Assembly (NCBI RefSeq): GCF_020085105.1
Contig: NC_058046.1
Coordinates: 14,677,175-14,741,174 of the forward strand
Length of the DNA stretch: 64,000 nt
Direction of reading: 5' to 3'
Origin: Siniperca chuatsi
Lineage: Eukaryota > Chordata > Actinopteri > Centrarchiformes > Sinipercidae
The notes under the pieces are model-generated. The model was not told where the DNA came from and ran no database searches. It saw only the letters and a list, made by a program, of their open reading frames with translations. The translations under genes were made by a program, and so were the position numbers. Shown here in pieces: positions 13,205 to 27,200 of this stretch. The stretch's first letter is position 1, and each line of letters opens with the position of its first letter.

Positions 13205-13976
13205 AAGACCGTGATGAGGTGTCCTGTAGGTGTGACAGAGGAGTTCAAGGTGGAGGTGGGTTTGCATCAAGGATCGGCTCTGAGCCCCTTCTTGTTTGCT
13301 CTGGTGATGGACAGGCTGACAGATGAGGTTAGACAGGAATCTCCATGGACTATGATGTTTGCGGATGACATTGTGATTTGTAGTGAGAGCAGGGAGCAGG
13401 TGGAGGAAAATCTAGAGAGATGGAGGTCTGCTCTGGAAAACAGAGGAATGAAGCTTAGCCACAGTAAGACAGAATACATGTGTGTCAATGAGAAGGACCC
13501 AGGTGGAACAGTGAGGTTACAGGGAGCAGAGGTGAAGAAGGTGCAGGACTTTAATTACTTAGGGTCAACAGTTCAGAGCAATGGAGACTGTGGAAAAGAG
13601 GTGAAGAGGCGAGTGCAAGCAGGTTGGAACGGGTGGAGAAAAGTGTTAGGTGTGTTGTGTGATAAAAGAGTATCAGCAAGAATGAAAGGAAAGGTGTTCA
13701 AGACGGTGGTGAGACCAGCGATGTTGTACAGCTTAGAGACAGTGGCACTGAAGAAAAGACAAGAGGCAGAGCTGGAGGTAGCAGAGCTTAAGATGTTGAG
13801 GTTCTCTTTGGGAGTGACGAGGACGGACAGGATCAGGATCAGGATTTATGGATGTAGTGAGAGAGGACATGAAGTTAATTGGTGTGAGTGAAGAGGATGC
13901 AGAGGACAGGGTTAGATGGAGGCACATGATTCGCTGTGGTGACCCCTGAAAGGGAACAGCCGAAAGGAAAAGAAGA
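13205..13976 (+). mobile_element. RTE-clade LINE, 3' fragment with reverse transcriptase C-terminal half
   Basis: The frame from 13211 runs 226 codons. It shows GLHQGSALSPFLFALVMDRL, then FADDIVI (the palm-domain ADD catalytic pair), then DFNYLGSTVQSNG, RVQAGWNGWRKV and LETVALKKRQ, all typical of the thumb and connection of RTE-like enzymes. The piece is truncated at the 5' end: no endonuclease or RT N-terminus lies upstream. A typical tail follows (GTGGTGACCCCTGAAAGGGA, then a GAAAAGAAGA end). The frame appears to shift near 13850. It sits between slc25a37 and entpd4. Confidence 0.85.
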
Positions 13977-16540
13977 CTGAGGAACCACAGACCAAAAGGG
14001 CTCTCTGACACCACTTGGTGCTACAATGAAAGTTCTTACTGTCTGAATGACAAAAAAATTCAAGAAGTTTATGAAATAAAGTACAACCTCACACCTGTAA
14101 CCCTCTTAAATTTTAATATACTGATCTGCAAACATCATCCCTGCTTCACATCATGTGTGTTATATGAAATAGTCTAGAGTGAGTCTGCAGTAGCCTCTTA
14201 GCAAAGGAGTGTAACACATCCACACTTTAGTTTCAGCTCCTGAATAAGAAGTATGTTATCACACTTTCAGACATGTACATTAGATGATGCTACCTGACAG
14301 GTTCAGATTAATTACTTATTCAATTAAATTAGCTCAAGGAGCCTGTTAGAGACCAATCATCTTAATGAGGCTAAATTAATGACTACACAGTTTTCTCATT
14401 ACATCTCTTATTCTTAATAATTTATCATATGTGTTTTGGCTGTGGCATCCTGTCTCTTGTTACAGGTCATTAGTTTAAATTTCACCTTGATATCCAACTG
14501 GATGCCAGTTTGTATTTAGGATATCATCTGATTTGACTGAACATGCTAAAGATTCAGCAGCTCTCTGGCAATCCACTCTCTTTTTTTACACTACAGAGAG
14601 AGATCTGAACATTAGTTTCTTCCAATTTTGTGAACTTTCTGTTGGTCTAAATATTTGATTAGTAAATTATATTATTCTATTAAAGAAAGAAAGAAGTATT
14701 AATTATCTTTACTGAATGAGTTGGACTTGATCTATTAACTATCCTGTGTCACTCACCATTGGCTAAAACATAAGCTCTACTACACACAAAGCACACTGTG
14801 GGTGTGTCAGCGAAGCAGTGTGACATATAAGTGACTCAGCACTATAGGAGCCCGACATCTTACAAAGCCACTTGTTCAAGCAATGTTGTTACGGCTGGTA
14901 TTCACATGTTCAGTAGGGAAACTACAGTCAGAGCTGTAAGACTGACAACCTCCACATTTAATGGTGCATACATACAAGTTTCAATATCTGCAATATGACT
15001 GTTAACGGGACCATGTATTTAGTCTAAATTCTGATTCAGATGTATAACAGAACAATTAAGTTGTTAACCAAACACTTTATAAGAACTGCAAACTTGTTTA
15101 CAATAAAATGTCTTCCTCCAATCTGTAAGTGGAATGATATACTGATTTACTATTTTACTGTGGAAGTTGTAACAAATGAAGGCTACTACTACCACCTAGT
15201 CTAGTGTGTCCCATTTGCTGAGTGCATCGAGTATTAACACTTCTCTCACACAGAGTACATCAAGTGCTGGATGACACTTGAAATCTGGAATGATCTGTTG
15301 ATCACTATTTAGTACATATGTCATAAATACACAAGTGGATAATTTTCTCAGCTGATGTGGCAAAGCTGAATACTGTGAGGAGCCTAGATGAAGACATTCA
15401 CACTAAATTCAGCCAAATTATTACTATGTTTGTACTTTATGCCATTTCCTTTACCAGCAGCCTCTTGCTAAGGACAGACACCATTTGTTTAGTCTGATCT
15501 CCTCCTCGTGAAATAAACAGCCAGACAAGTATACCATAAAACCTTTATTACTGAATTGAAATGTGACAACATTTATTTCGCATTCATCTGTGCAAACATT
15601 TCACTAGACCATTTTCATATAAATAATGATGTGCTCTCATTTACAATCCCCTCACAGCAGTGATATGACAGCTTCTGAAAATGAAGCCCATTGTAAATAT
15701 ATGCAACGGTATCCAACATAAAAGTCAGATAACCCAAAACAAGAATTTCAGCAGGGCTTTAAGAGAGATAATACTCTTGACAAACGAGCGGATGTGTTTG
15801 GAGAGTTTCCCAACAGTGACAAGACATGTATTGCACTAGTATAGCTATGAAAGGCTACTTGTCTTGTTGAGGCAGAACAATTTAGGAAATAAATACACAA
15901 AAAAAGACCATTCCAGCTGGAAAGTGCATCTCAACTGCATTACAAAGTGCTCCTTCCACTAATTATAAATCGTATTGCATTTGAGGTTTCTGTAGAAATG
16001 CCGAGTGCTTGTACCATTTAACAACTATAAAAACAAAAAAGAAAAGATGTGATCATACACATATAAAAGGCATAAAGAAAGGAAAATGGCCAATAAATTG
16101 ACGCTGTGGTATATTTGTCCACCTTTGTGAAATTCAAAGTATAGACTAAATATTTATTTAGGTACCGTATGAAAGATTAGCTAGCCAGAAAAGTACCGTT
16201 GTTTGTCTTTTTTAGAAATAAAATAGAAGACACCTGTAGGCATTTGCCATTTGATTTTGACTAAATGTGGCAGGCAAGACAAAAAACATTTCATTATTAA
16301 AACAAAATAACTTCAACAAATATTTTCATGGCTCATATAGGCCTCACGACTTACATAAGATCTTTCTCTTTTGAGGACATCCTCACTCTACCATCTCTGT
16401 TTCAACTCTCAGTAGGGAGCAGCCCTGCTGTCAGGGGGGAAGCCTTCAAAAGCTCACTGAACAAGCAGATGGCCTCAGAGAGAAAAGGAGTGACGACTGG
16501 CTTTGGAAAGTTGCTGTCCAAACTTTATGCTCTACAAAGT
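13977..16540. other. Intergenic DNA and entpd4 3' UTR
   Basis: AT-rich sequence with no conserved exon seen on either strand. The right part, from about 15540 to the entpd4 stop codon, is best read as the entpd4 3' UTR because a leftward poly(A) signal lies at its left edge. Nothing recognisable in 14000-15500. Confidence 0.5.
15544..15549 (-). terminator. Candidate entpd4 polyadenylation signal
   Basis: AATAAA on the minus strand about 1 kb past the entpd4 stop codon. It would give a 3' UTR of ordinary length. Other hexamers exist, so this is a candidate only. Confidence 0.4.
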
Positions 16541-19500
16541 TTAGAGGGTGATAGGGAGTGTGGGTGAGCCAAGGCCATCTTCCAACCAGGGTACAGACGA
16601 TGGGGTGCAGCGCTGCGCTGTGCGCCGATGGATGCGACGGAGTCGGAGTAAGTACAGCATAATAGACAACAACACAATAAAGAAACAAGCCAGAAATAAA
16701 TAGTGGTTGTTGACAAAAGAGAAGCTGTGCCGCCAGTGAGAGTGTGCTCCTTTCAGACTTTCCTGCTGGATGTCCCTGGAAGAGGCAAAAAAATAAATAA
16801 ATAAATAAATAAATAATGATTATTAATTAGTCTGGCTTTGAACAAAGAAATAGTGTGTATACGAAAATTCACTTCATGGCCCTGTTCATTATATGTTAAG
16901 ACATAAGCAAGTTTGACTTGATAGATGATCTGACAAGTATCCTGATTTTTCAGATCTTGTAAGCTTGCTTTAAATTGCAGAAAAACAGAATTTCTTGTCT
17001 GAGCAACATATTGTTAGGCTCAAACCTGCCTGCAATCTTATACAAAGTAAGCTAGATCAGGATGAACCTTTTTTTTTTTTTTTTTTTTCTAAGGGTAACA
17101 CCACATGTGGACAGATATGAATGCATTTTTCAAGAGTAGTCCGTTCACCAAGTCAATCACCAAGATCATGAGATTGAAAGATACCCATTTTGTTGAATAA
17201 TTACTTTGTTTTTGTCGTTCTGATTCATTTCTTGTGTCTATAATTTGTCATTTGGTAGAGGCTTTGACAGAGTTAAATTTCAAAGTCAGGATATGTTTGA
17301 GACCAGTGACATTCCTCAGCTTTAAATTCTGCTGCTAAATGCAGTAAAAAGCTGCTGTCTCTGTAAGCCTTAGTGCTATGCCCATTACCAGCCAATCCTA
17401 AGTACTGATCATTGTTTCAACTCTCCACTCTACATTTAATAACACATTTAACTAGATGGGATTTAAGACGTTCATTTTCGCTGACTAATATTATTCAAGG
17501 CTTGATTAGTAAAGTGACTAACAACTGGGCACACGTGAGAGAAAATCCATCATACCTTAAAGGCAGAAACCGTGTTCTGTAAAGAATAGCTCCAAGAGTC
17601 CATTGGACCTCCTTATCATAGACCAATAGGGCAGTCTTCAGGTTTTTATAATTGGCTGGGAAAGAGAAGCCTGAGTGCAATACTTCATACATCCATGCTG
17701 ATTTAAAACACTGGTACCTGCAGACATAAACATAAAGCCATTGATAAAAATTCTGGTCCAAACTAACAGGCTCATCTTTAGTTGAGCTTTAAAAGAAGTT
17801 TAATAATCCTGTGTGATTTACTTCAGTCTGTGAAGATCTGCGTGCGAGGCATACAAGCCAGAGTCAAAGCGTTCCCTCAGAGTCTTCCACTGGGTGAAAC
17901 AGTAACTCTGTAAACATCAGGAAAGTTTCCAGTGATCAATAAATAGTACATTAACCTCTGTTGTTACCAAATAATTATTCTATTAAAACTACTAGCATTA
18001 TACTAACAAAACTGCACATAACTTTTACTTCAACGTAAGTAAACTAACAACCTTGCAAAACATAAAAGACTTGGTAGTCTTAAAATCGTTATTTCAGATC
18101 GTAAGTGAAACAGTTTGAGCAAGAAAATACTGTATTGTCTTGAACACAGCAAAATAAAAATAACAAATGATGGTATGATGAGTAGCTATTTGACAGATTG
18201 AACTGAAATAGAATGGTGCTTTTAACAGGAAGTAAGATACCACTTTCTGAAAAATGTAAGGGATAATAAATGACTTATTGAGGGTATATCTGGCATGCTT
18301 CATGAGAGTAGATGTGATTTTTCCATGTAGCGTTTACCTTTGCAGCCCAGGCATATTTGGAAGCGTTATAATCCCCACCCATGCGCAGCACATCCTCCGT
18401 GCAGTAGTAGAACTCAGAGAAGCCATAGAACTGACTGTTGCTGTAATCAATGGCTGGCTGGTAGATACCATTGAGGGAGGTTTGGGTCTCGTTAGTGCGG
18501 TTGAGGAACGGCTGGAGAATCTGTCTACACTGGTCAAAGTCTCCTGTGCCTCGCAGATAGAGCTTCTGTGTAGATGGACCAATGTCATCCTGCAAGTCTG
18601 TGGGTAGACAAGGGTCCAGGAGGGGAGACTCGGCTGTTTCACCAATATGCTGATCTAAGAGCCTGGAGAAATCAGTAATACGGTGTAAATACATGCAATA
18701 CTGTGTACTGACTGGTAGGAAACATTTACAAAAAAAATAAATAAATCCAGCAATTAGATGGGGCTGTGGATCTCACTTGTTTCGAGTGGCAGTATTTCTG
18801 ATGAGGCTCTCCTCATATCTTTGGCGTGCTGCATTTCCTCCAAAACCCAGGAAGGTGGACACATAAACACGATAAACATGCTCTGTGCGATGTGCGTCAC
18901 ACCCCAGGTTGAACTCGGCCAGTAAGTTCTTGGCAACTTCCTCCTAGGGAACAAACAAAAATCAGCCTGGGAATGATGACGCCCTCATAATATACCCATG
19001 CATATCCATGTGTGTGTAACATTTACAGATGACAGCAGTGCTGACATGCAACACATGAATTCATAATTATAGTAGGTCACCTATGTTTGAGGCCACATAA
19101 GAGTAAAACTAAATATTGCTATGTATCTCAGAACATCAAAGAACAGAAGCTGAAACTAACTAACAAGAGGCCAGTGAAAATTCAATTAAAAATCATGTGG
19201 TGTTAAGATGTAATGAGAGCAAAAAGGACAAGCAGCGTAGGCCAAACCTGCTACTAGTACATAAATAACTACAACACAAAGAAAAATTCTTGGAATGGAC
19301 AACTTCCATTGTATTTGACGGTCTCTACATAAATGACTTAATGTTCTCAGTCCAAAAATCCTGCTATGGAGTCATGCTGCAGGCTTACAGTATGCCTTCA
19401 ATAGTGATGAATGGAGAGCAGATCATCTCCACGGGACAAAAATGGTGTATACAGGTTTAACCAGGGAATGACAGAGGTTGGAAGGAGGAAGAAGAACAAA

Positions 19501-21585
19501 GGGTGAGTGACAAAAAACAAAGACGGCACAAAAACAGAATTGGTTGTGGATAATAACCTGCTGTGGAGAAGCAAAGCTTACAGTTTTGGGCACTTCGTAT
19601 GCAATCTGTGTGGAGACCCCGCCCATGTCCAGGACACCAGCCGTTCTTTTCCTCACCAGCGCCTCCTGCTGATCGCTGCCTGGGACATGTACCTCCACTA
19701 CAGCTTCCCCATCTTGAAAGATTGATTGAGAGACAGGTGACAGAGTCAGGCAGGAAGGGTATATCATGTGATTACTGTGTTGCTACATATTTGTTTTTGT
19801 GGTAGAGTGGAAAGGCCCCTAACTAGATATGCATGTTTTTCATGCAGATTGTTAACATGTTGTACATTGTAGCACTTCAGCCATTTTAACGCAAAAAACA
19901 AAACGGTACATTTTTTCTTTTCTTTTTTTTTTTTTTATAAATGGCACACTGTTGAAATACTACTTGCTTGGGTACTTACCATTGTGCACATGGTTAAACC
20001 TTCCAAGGACAAAGTTTATTCCAATCCATGCATAGACACCTAAAGCCAATGATGACACATTGTAAAGTTAATATATAAACCAGCATCTTCAACCTTGCAC
20101 TACTTTTAAATTTGGGTCTACAATAGAGTGGAGAATCTTAAACCCCCTAATTTAGGAAATGCAAATTTGTCTCCCATATTAATTTGTCAGGAAATCTTTC
20201 AACGCCCATGACGTGATGAATCAAAACTATTGCACTGTATTAAATGTTATAAAATAATCAAAATGTTTTATAAAGTCATGTATCTCAATAAAGCTGCCAC
20301 TGCTATACATTTTAGTCAACCATACTGATTTTCATTCTTGTCTATTCCTTTTATTTACCTTCCTGTTTTCCAGAAATCACTTCCACATGGGAATCGGAGA
20401 AGAGGAAGTTGAAGTGGACTGGGATGTCTGTTCGCAGATCCTCAAGAAGTGCTTCTTGTTGACTGAGATTAAACAAATCACAGAAACTTCATCAGAAAAT
20501 GTATGGCATTTCTAACATCAATGCTTTTCTCTATTCAGTGTAACTTAGTGCCATTTAAACCTGCGGTCTGAACATTTCTTGCAGCTATATTTACATCTGG
20601 TGCTTCTGGAAGTAGTGTGAGTTTACAACTGTACCTTTCGGGAAGGATTCTCATTCCAGCTGTGCACAGGATGTACAAGGGTGTTTCTTGGTGCTTATTT
20701 TTGGGAATGTGTTGGGCTGCAAAGCTCAGCAGTGGATAGATATAATCACTGGCTTTCCCAGGTGTTTTAGCCAATTCAGAGATACCTATAAAGAAAAAAC
20801 ATTAAGACCAAAAATATTGTTTTATAGTGGGTAAATAACAAGCTGGCTTATCCAGGTATGTCTTACAATATACTTAATCATTTGAGTAAACAAACAGTGC
20901 TAATTGTCCAATATCTAATGCTCATATCCTCTCCTTTAAATACTGTTTTGATTAATGAGAAGCCAAGCACTGTATATCTTACCCGGTTTGATCTTCATGA
21001 CCACTGGCTTGCGGTGTTGATCTCTCATTTGCTGAATGTCCAGCAGTTCATGGGGATTACCATTGTGCCGGGGCCAGCAGTACACAAATACCCTGGAGCC
21101 ACTGCTGCCGCAGTCCACCACCAGGCCATAGTTCAGGTTGGGGTTGCTTGTATCTGTTGCATCCACATCGGTCACCCTTGCCAAGTGCCTTTTGGACAAC
21201 AAAGAATTGTTAAGATAATATAGCCTGTGTTCATTATAACATAAGCACTTGGAGAGCAGCTGTTAATTTACCTGTGGAAGTGATTTTCCTTTCTGATCCA
21301 GCTTCCGTGCCCCTTTCCAGTGACAAGCAGCAGGTAGAGTAGTCCTATGAGGCAGAGCACCAGGCCGATGAAGAGCAGCTGTCTGAGGGAAGGTATCAGG
21401 AGCCGAGGAAGAACCTGGGATGACAGGCTGAAATGCCATGAAGCTGGGAAAAGGCATGAAAAGCTGATCCTGTCAAGAGATAAAAGAGAGGAAAGTTGAG
21501 CAAAGTGTGCCTAAAAAATTCAGATATGAGAAAGTTCACGAATCAATCTACATTCCCTAAAATGACAGCACACCAACCTTCCCAT
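16541..21585 (-). CDS. entpd4: Ectonucleoside triphosphate diphosphohydrolase 4 (Golgi/lysosomal UDPase), 12 coding exons
   Basis: Hydrolyses nucleoside di- and triphosphates in the lumen of Golgi or lysosomal/autophagic compartments. Coding exons: 21578-21585, 21272-21469, 20983-21188, 20635-20785, 20359-20462, 19980-20039, 19558-19712, 18777-18943, 18338-18662, 17822-17907, 17556-17717, 16541-16775. They join in frame to 618 aa (human protein 616). Apyrase-conserved regions are visible: VVDCGSSGSR (about 92-101), YILCTAGMRILP, SGKQEGVYAWIG, LDMGGVSTQIAYE and FYGFSEFYYCTEDVL. A membrane segment lies near 34-52 and another near 566-585, followed by a basic tail LRLRRIHRR. The first coding exon has only 8 nt (MGR plus two bases, split codon), and the N-terminus MGRISFSCLFPASWHFS matches family members. 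Starting at the downstream MPFPS codon would use the wrong frame. entpd7 is the nearest alternative, but the adjacent slc25a37 favours entpd4. Confidence 0.97.
16790..16815. repeat. AAAT microsatellite
   Basis: Tandem AAAT units in the last entpd4 intron, just upstream of the acceptor for the final exon (in the gene's direction). Confidence 0.85.
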
Positions 21586-23239
21586 AATGCAGATTGTCTT
21601 CTACTTGTTGGTTAGTTGTTTCGATAAATCAAGAATCAGTCTGCTGAAGGAGGGAGATTTGGCTTGTTCCGCGGCTCCATCCCGTTTTCCTCACTTGTCA
21701 TCGTGACCTTTTGAGGGGGAAATGTCGGAAATATTAACATTATGCGGCTAATATTTGCAAAACAACTTCTGAGCTCTTGTATGAGAAAGGCCTAACGTTA
21801 GACGAAGTGCTCTGACTAGTGAACATGACGGTATGTTCTCGCTTCGTTGCGATATATCGACGCTGTAATGGTCAATTTCAACGTATTTAAAATGTAAACA
21901 TAAATGAGTCAAAATCTAAGGACGGCGGAGAAACACTATTGTTAAAAATAAAGCAGGTAACGTTAGCTAACGTTAACGTGAGACGTCTGTGGAGACTGAC
22001 TGTCGTACGTGTTTGGCTGTAGGAGCGAGCTAAAAGACTTGAATTTGACATATTTTTACTAATCGTCAGTGTCAACACGGCAAAGTTATATGTTCGTGGC
22101 CTTTAAAAGATTTCATACTCACTAACAATAAAAGTCAAAGCCCCCTCCCCCCCTTCTGGAAAAACTCACATTTCTGAGCAGCCAGATGCTAACCGCTGGC
22201 TAACGTTACCGAGTATGTGGCAGGTCTCCGGTGAGTGACGTGTGTGTCCCTACCACGGTGTGATTGATTTTTATTCTCCGCGTTTCCCGGATAGCAAGCA
22301 ACAAAATAGGTAAACCCACACCGCCCAACACTTCTCTTCTTTCTTTCCATTTAATAGCGGGTTACAACCAGGATTAAGGCGCATTACCGCCACCTACTTG
22401 CTGGAATGTGGACCAGGAAGAAACAACTTGAAAAGTCACCAGTCCAGTTTCTCTCAAGTTACTTTGTTCTTTCAGTCTTCCCAGGTCCCTCTTTAGTGTT
22501 CCTGTTTCCATGAATTATGTTTGGCTCTGTCATGATGCATTTTCCACTGACAACTTTTATTGATATTGATATTTATCTAGTTTTTTTCTATGGTTCTTGC
22601 ATTGTCGTTACATTCACTCATTAAAGTATATCTTAAATTATCATATATATTCTTAATTGTTTGCAATAATTTGTTTTTCTTACATTATAGTATATTATAC
22701 AGTATAGTAATGCAGCTGTAGTGTTGTATGGTGTAATACTAATAGTGTAATAATGCAAACCATTTGATGTCTTTTTTTTCTTACATTCTGAATTATTATA
22801 CTTACATTGTGAACCACCTGCAATATGCTTTGGCAATACTGTACAACACTAACCATGCCAATAAAGCACACTCGAATTTGGATGCTTGCCTATTAGATGC
22901 AGTTTTATTCTGTCTGGTATCCTCCAGCCTCCATGTTGTTATGATTTTCTCTTCTTCAGTGCTCCTTCGTACTGATCCCTTCTGAACAGAAGAACAATAA
23001 CAGTCAAGGATACAATATAATACATTTTCTCCCCCTTCTTTATTGCAAATCACTAAAATACCATTTAAAGAGGCAGCAATCTCGATACCTTCTGCCAAGT
23101 CCATATCAGTTTTAAAATCAAAACACTGAAAACTAAAAAAAGAGTCTCCAGATGTATTTCTTATCATTCTTAAGTGATTTTATACTATTGGTATACTGAA
23201 AGGACATAATACACACTACAGTGTTCGTCACGCATAAGT
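21586..23239. other. entpd4 5' region and intergenic DNA
   Basis: No conserved exon seen. The stretch from 21586 to about 22330 has several CG-containing motifs and is the likely entpd4 leader and promoter zone. Exact transcript start is not readable. Beyond 22350 it is AT-rich and contains a LINE-type tail. Confidence 0.4.
22820..22885 (+). mobile_element. LINE-type 3' tail fragment
   Basis: The phrase CATGCCAATAAAGCACACT followed by GAATTTGG resembles the 3' end shared by many fish LINE copies. It is short and 5'-truncated, so the family is uncertain. Confidence 0.4.
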
Positions 23240-23901
23240 TACCTGACCTACCTGGTGCAGTCAGAACAACTCGGAGCTCAATGCTCTCAAGACAGTGGAG
23301 ATGGTTGTGGATTACAGGAAGAACCCAGCTCCACCCGGCCCCATCACCCTGTGTGACTCCCCTGTTGACACTGTGGAGTCCTTCTGCTTCCTGGGCACCA
23401 TCATCACCCAGGACCTCACCAAGAAAGCCCAGCAGAGGATGTACTTCCTGCGGCAGCTGAAGAAATTCAACCTGCCCAAGACAATGATGGTGGACTTCTA
23501 CACCGCCATCAATGAGTCCATCCTCATCTCCTCCATCACCATCTGGTACACTGCTGCCACTGCCAAGTAACTTGGCAGACTGCAGCGTATCAATCGCTCC
23601 GCTGACAAGGTGATTAGATGCAATCTACCTTCCCTCCAGGACCTGTATGCCTCAGTTTCTTTCTGTCTGCAGCTGGCCTCAACAACAATCAACAAGCCCC
23701 GGGACCCCCACTGACACTGACTCTCATACCCCCCCGCCCCCTTATAGTACATATCTTACTGTTAATTTTATATTTTATATTTATGATTCTTGAGCTGCAG
23801 TACTTGCTTTATATTTATGTTTATTGTTTTGCACCAAAATACCAAAGCAAATTCCTTGTATGTGTAAATCTACTTGTCAATAAAGCTGATTCAGATTCTA
23901 A
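23240..23901 (+). mobile_element. Rex1 (CR1-like clade) LINE, 3' fragment
   Basis: Encodes the end of the reverse transcriptase: NALKTVEMVVDYRK, then CFLGTIITQDLTKKAQQRMY, then RQLKKFNLPKTM. It runs into the typical Rex1 tail with AAATTCCTTGTATGTGTAAA and CAATAAAGCTGATTCAGATT. The frame is open only in part, so this is a dead 5'-truncated copy between entpd4 and the LRR gene. Confidence 0.85.
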
Positions 23902-24236
23902 AACATGTTGCCTGTTCAATTCAATATTACTTTTAAAAAAAACATGACAGTGAACAGATTTATTTAAAACACCATACAGAAGACAGTTTGCAATTCATTC
24001 AAGGCACTATAGTGTAGAAATAAGTCCCGCATGTTTTAATATGAGACAAGTATTTAGGACATATTGCAGTCTGTCAGTGCAAAAACAGTCTGTAAAATCA
24101 ATCTGTGTCTGAAGGACTTTAGTTACAAAAATAACAAAAGTTATAGAGTTATAGTCATACAAGCTGAGATACTAATGCAAAGAAAAAGTGTGCATTGTAT
24201 TTTTGTTTGAATCATTTAAAGCTTCATTCATCTTCA

Positions 24237-27200
24237 CTACAACCAGACAACTTGGACATTACTGAATGTCTCGCAGCCCAACCACTCAAGCTGACTGATT
24301 TGCCAGCAGTAACTCACATCTACATACTTGAGTCTCTTGCTCCGTTGCATTATACTTCTCACTGTCATCATCTTCACATCTGTCCGCAGCAGCTCAATGT
24401 GTTGTACCCGTCCAAGTGGCATGGGAGGTAAGTCTGTGGAATCTGCAAAGAGATACAGGTCCGAGTCCACTACTCGCAGCACATCCTGTAAAACGCAGTT
24501 CAGAGGGCACGGCAGGGACACCAGTGAGAGCTTCTCCAGTAAAGGAGAACCAGTCAGGAGACACTTGAGCACCCTCTTCAGCGACATCCAGGACATCACA
24601 GGCTTCATTTGGCTGTGCTCGTAGGAGAATCTTCAGACGAATGGGAGACATAAAGAAGATGAATAACAAGAAGAAGATTACATATACTTTAATAGGAAGT
24701 CAAGGTAGTTTTAACCTAAAGACCTTTATCAAATTATGGCTGAGGGAGTGGGTTGTGCCTACATAATGTATGAAGCATATTACAATTTATTTTGATTGAA
24801 ATTTTTGACCAGTTTCCCTAATCAGCATTAGAGACAAAACTAACGTGTTTAAATGGGTTATTGTTACAGTCTGTAACAATGTGCTGTGTTGTATGGATCC
24901 TTTAATTAAATTACACGTGGAGAACTGAACAACTCATGTGCTTTGTTCGAAATCAATTGAACAGTGCAGTGGTGTGACTGTTGAGCTGAGTCCTTACTTC
25001 ATCTTCCTCCACATCTGGTTGCTTGTTTTTAGCACTACTTTTCTTTTGTGTTGTATGCAGCTGATATGCCTTTATAATGCCAAGTCAGGAGGAAAAAAAT
25101 TCAGATTGCTTCCATTTTCATTTTACTTTAATCACTAAGATATGTATTAGGTATATGAGAAACACAGTTACCACATCATAGCTGCGTCAAACACATGACC
25201 ACATGTGCTGGCTGTATCAGGAACAAACAGTAAAATTTGTTGTTAAAATTTTTGATGTGGACTCCCAAACAAGGGTCAATAGTTCCTCATGTACTACCTT
25301 GTGTACCTCAATAGTAGCCTTACTTGAGTGTGAGAGAGAGGAGGTTAGGTAGCCGTGGAAGATCCCGAACGTCCCGCTGACCCTCCTCATCTTCTTCCTC
25401 CTGTGGGGTGGTGGGAGGCTCAGCAGAGATGAGCAGGTCTCTGAGTCTAGGACAGACCTTGATGACCTCCAGTAGGGGGGTGTGAGGGCTGGTTTTCACC
25501 CCCTCCAGGTTGAGAGAGACCAAGGAGGAGCCTGCAACTTGCAAGGCAGGAAGGAGATCCACCAGAGGGCCTGGGTAGTGTACTGAGAGGTGCCGCAGCT
25601 GGCCTGACCACGTCTGGAGGCCTGTGGCTAACAGAGACCCCTGGCTTCTTCCTCTAGCATCTTCATAATCCTCAACATTCACAGATATGGAGTAGATGTT
25701 TGGACATAAACGACTTATACTGTCCAGAGAGTCACATGATAAGTCCTTGACGTCCTTTAGGCGCAGGATCAGGCGTTCATCACCTGACTGTGATGAAACT
25801 CTTCCTCTCCTTTTTTCCTCTGCTTGGTTCTGAGAGCCACTTGGCTCTTCACCTCTACTTACATCTTCCTCACTCTCACTACCACACTCCTCCCACAATA
25901 TCCTCTCCTCCTCCTTCTCCTCCTCCTCTTCACCCTCATCTTCCTCATCTGCTGCTGCTGCTCCTTCCCTCTTTTTCCTCCAACTGTCCATACCCTGCCT
26001 GTGCCTCCACTCCCTAAGCACCTCCCCCAGCCTGGGAACTCCTTCTCTGTCAGCGAACTCAGCTGTCTGGCCAAACTCTCTGTGCTGGATGAGACAGCAG
26101 GCTTGCGCAAGGCCCTCCATGGCCACTCTCTCCAGGCAGGGCAGGGAGAGGAGGAGGTAGGCTGCTGCCGCCACAGGGTCTCCCTCTTGTTCCCCAAAGC
26201 CAATATCCAGAGCCAGCAGACTGCTGAGATGAGTAGGAGACAGGGGTGCAGAGCAAGAAGGGGAAGATTGGGATGAAGAGGTGCAGCAAGAAGATGGCTT
26301 AGACGGACAGCCAGAGGACAAAAAGGAAGCCCCACCTCCAAGAGGAAGTAGTGCAGCTGGGGAAAGTAAATGACAGCGGGATACATCCAGATGGCGCAGC
26401 AAACGACAGCAGTGGGCAATCGTCCTGATTACACATCTGTCACAAGGTGTACCAGCCAGGGAGAGCGAGCGCAGGGCAGGTAGACAGCAGAGGGTTTCAG
26501 ACAGGATCTTCGAAGGCAGCTGCTGGGCTCCAGATAGGTCCAGACTCCACAGACCCTGAGACAAAAAGGAGGAAATATAAAGATATTAAGGAGGTATAGT
26601 GTCTACCAGTACAGTGAGTTTGGTAGACACACCCAGGCTATATGAAGGAGCACTTCCGCTTTTCATGAAAAATCCAGGTAAATTATGCCTCACTCATTTT
26701 CTCCATATGTATGCTACTCACAAAGGAAAGACAAGAAGAAGGGTTATAGAGGGATTTTTAGGCTTAGATGCATATAAGGTGTGGATTGAGCAAACAGGGC
26801 CCCACTCAACATCAGGGAAATCACCTTAATTTTTTTTGGACTTCACAAATACAACACACTCAGTGTCTCACATTTAGCATTTCCTCAGCTGCAGTAATCT
26901 GCCAAACTGTCAGACATATTTCGCTCTTGAAATAACTGATCCAGCATCTGTGCAGCTAACTTTCTCTGCTATTAACTGCACTTTCAGATTTTATCGCTGA
27001 AAGACAAAATATACAAAAGCCCTGGTTTGCGAATGCAGTCAGTAGTTAATGAGGACAGAGACATGGAGACTGGTTTTCATCTCACCTGGCAACGTGCAGC
27101 AATGTGGGGACAGAGGGCAGAGGTGACCAGACTAGGACACCTTTCCAGAGACAGGCCACGGAGTTGGGGGACCAGCAGGAGGTGGAGGGCTGCCCTGGAC

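Noticed and set aside
25824-26419. Long overlapping frames opposite and beside the LRR gene's large exon
   Set aside because: Shadow frames of the exon 25324-26555. They lack conserved features and reflect its Ser/Glu-rich composition.
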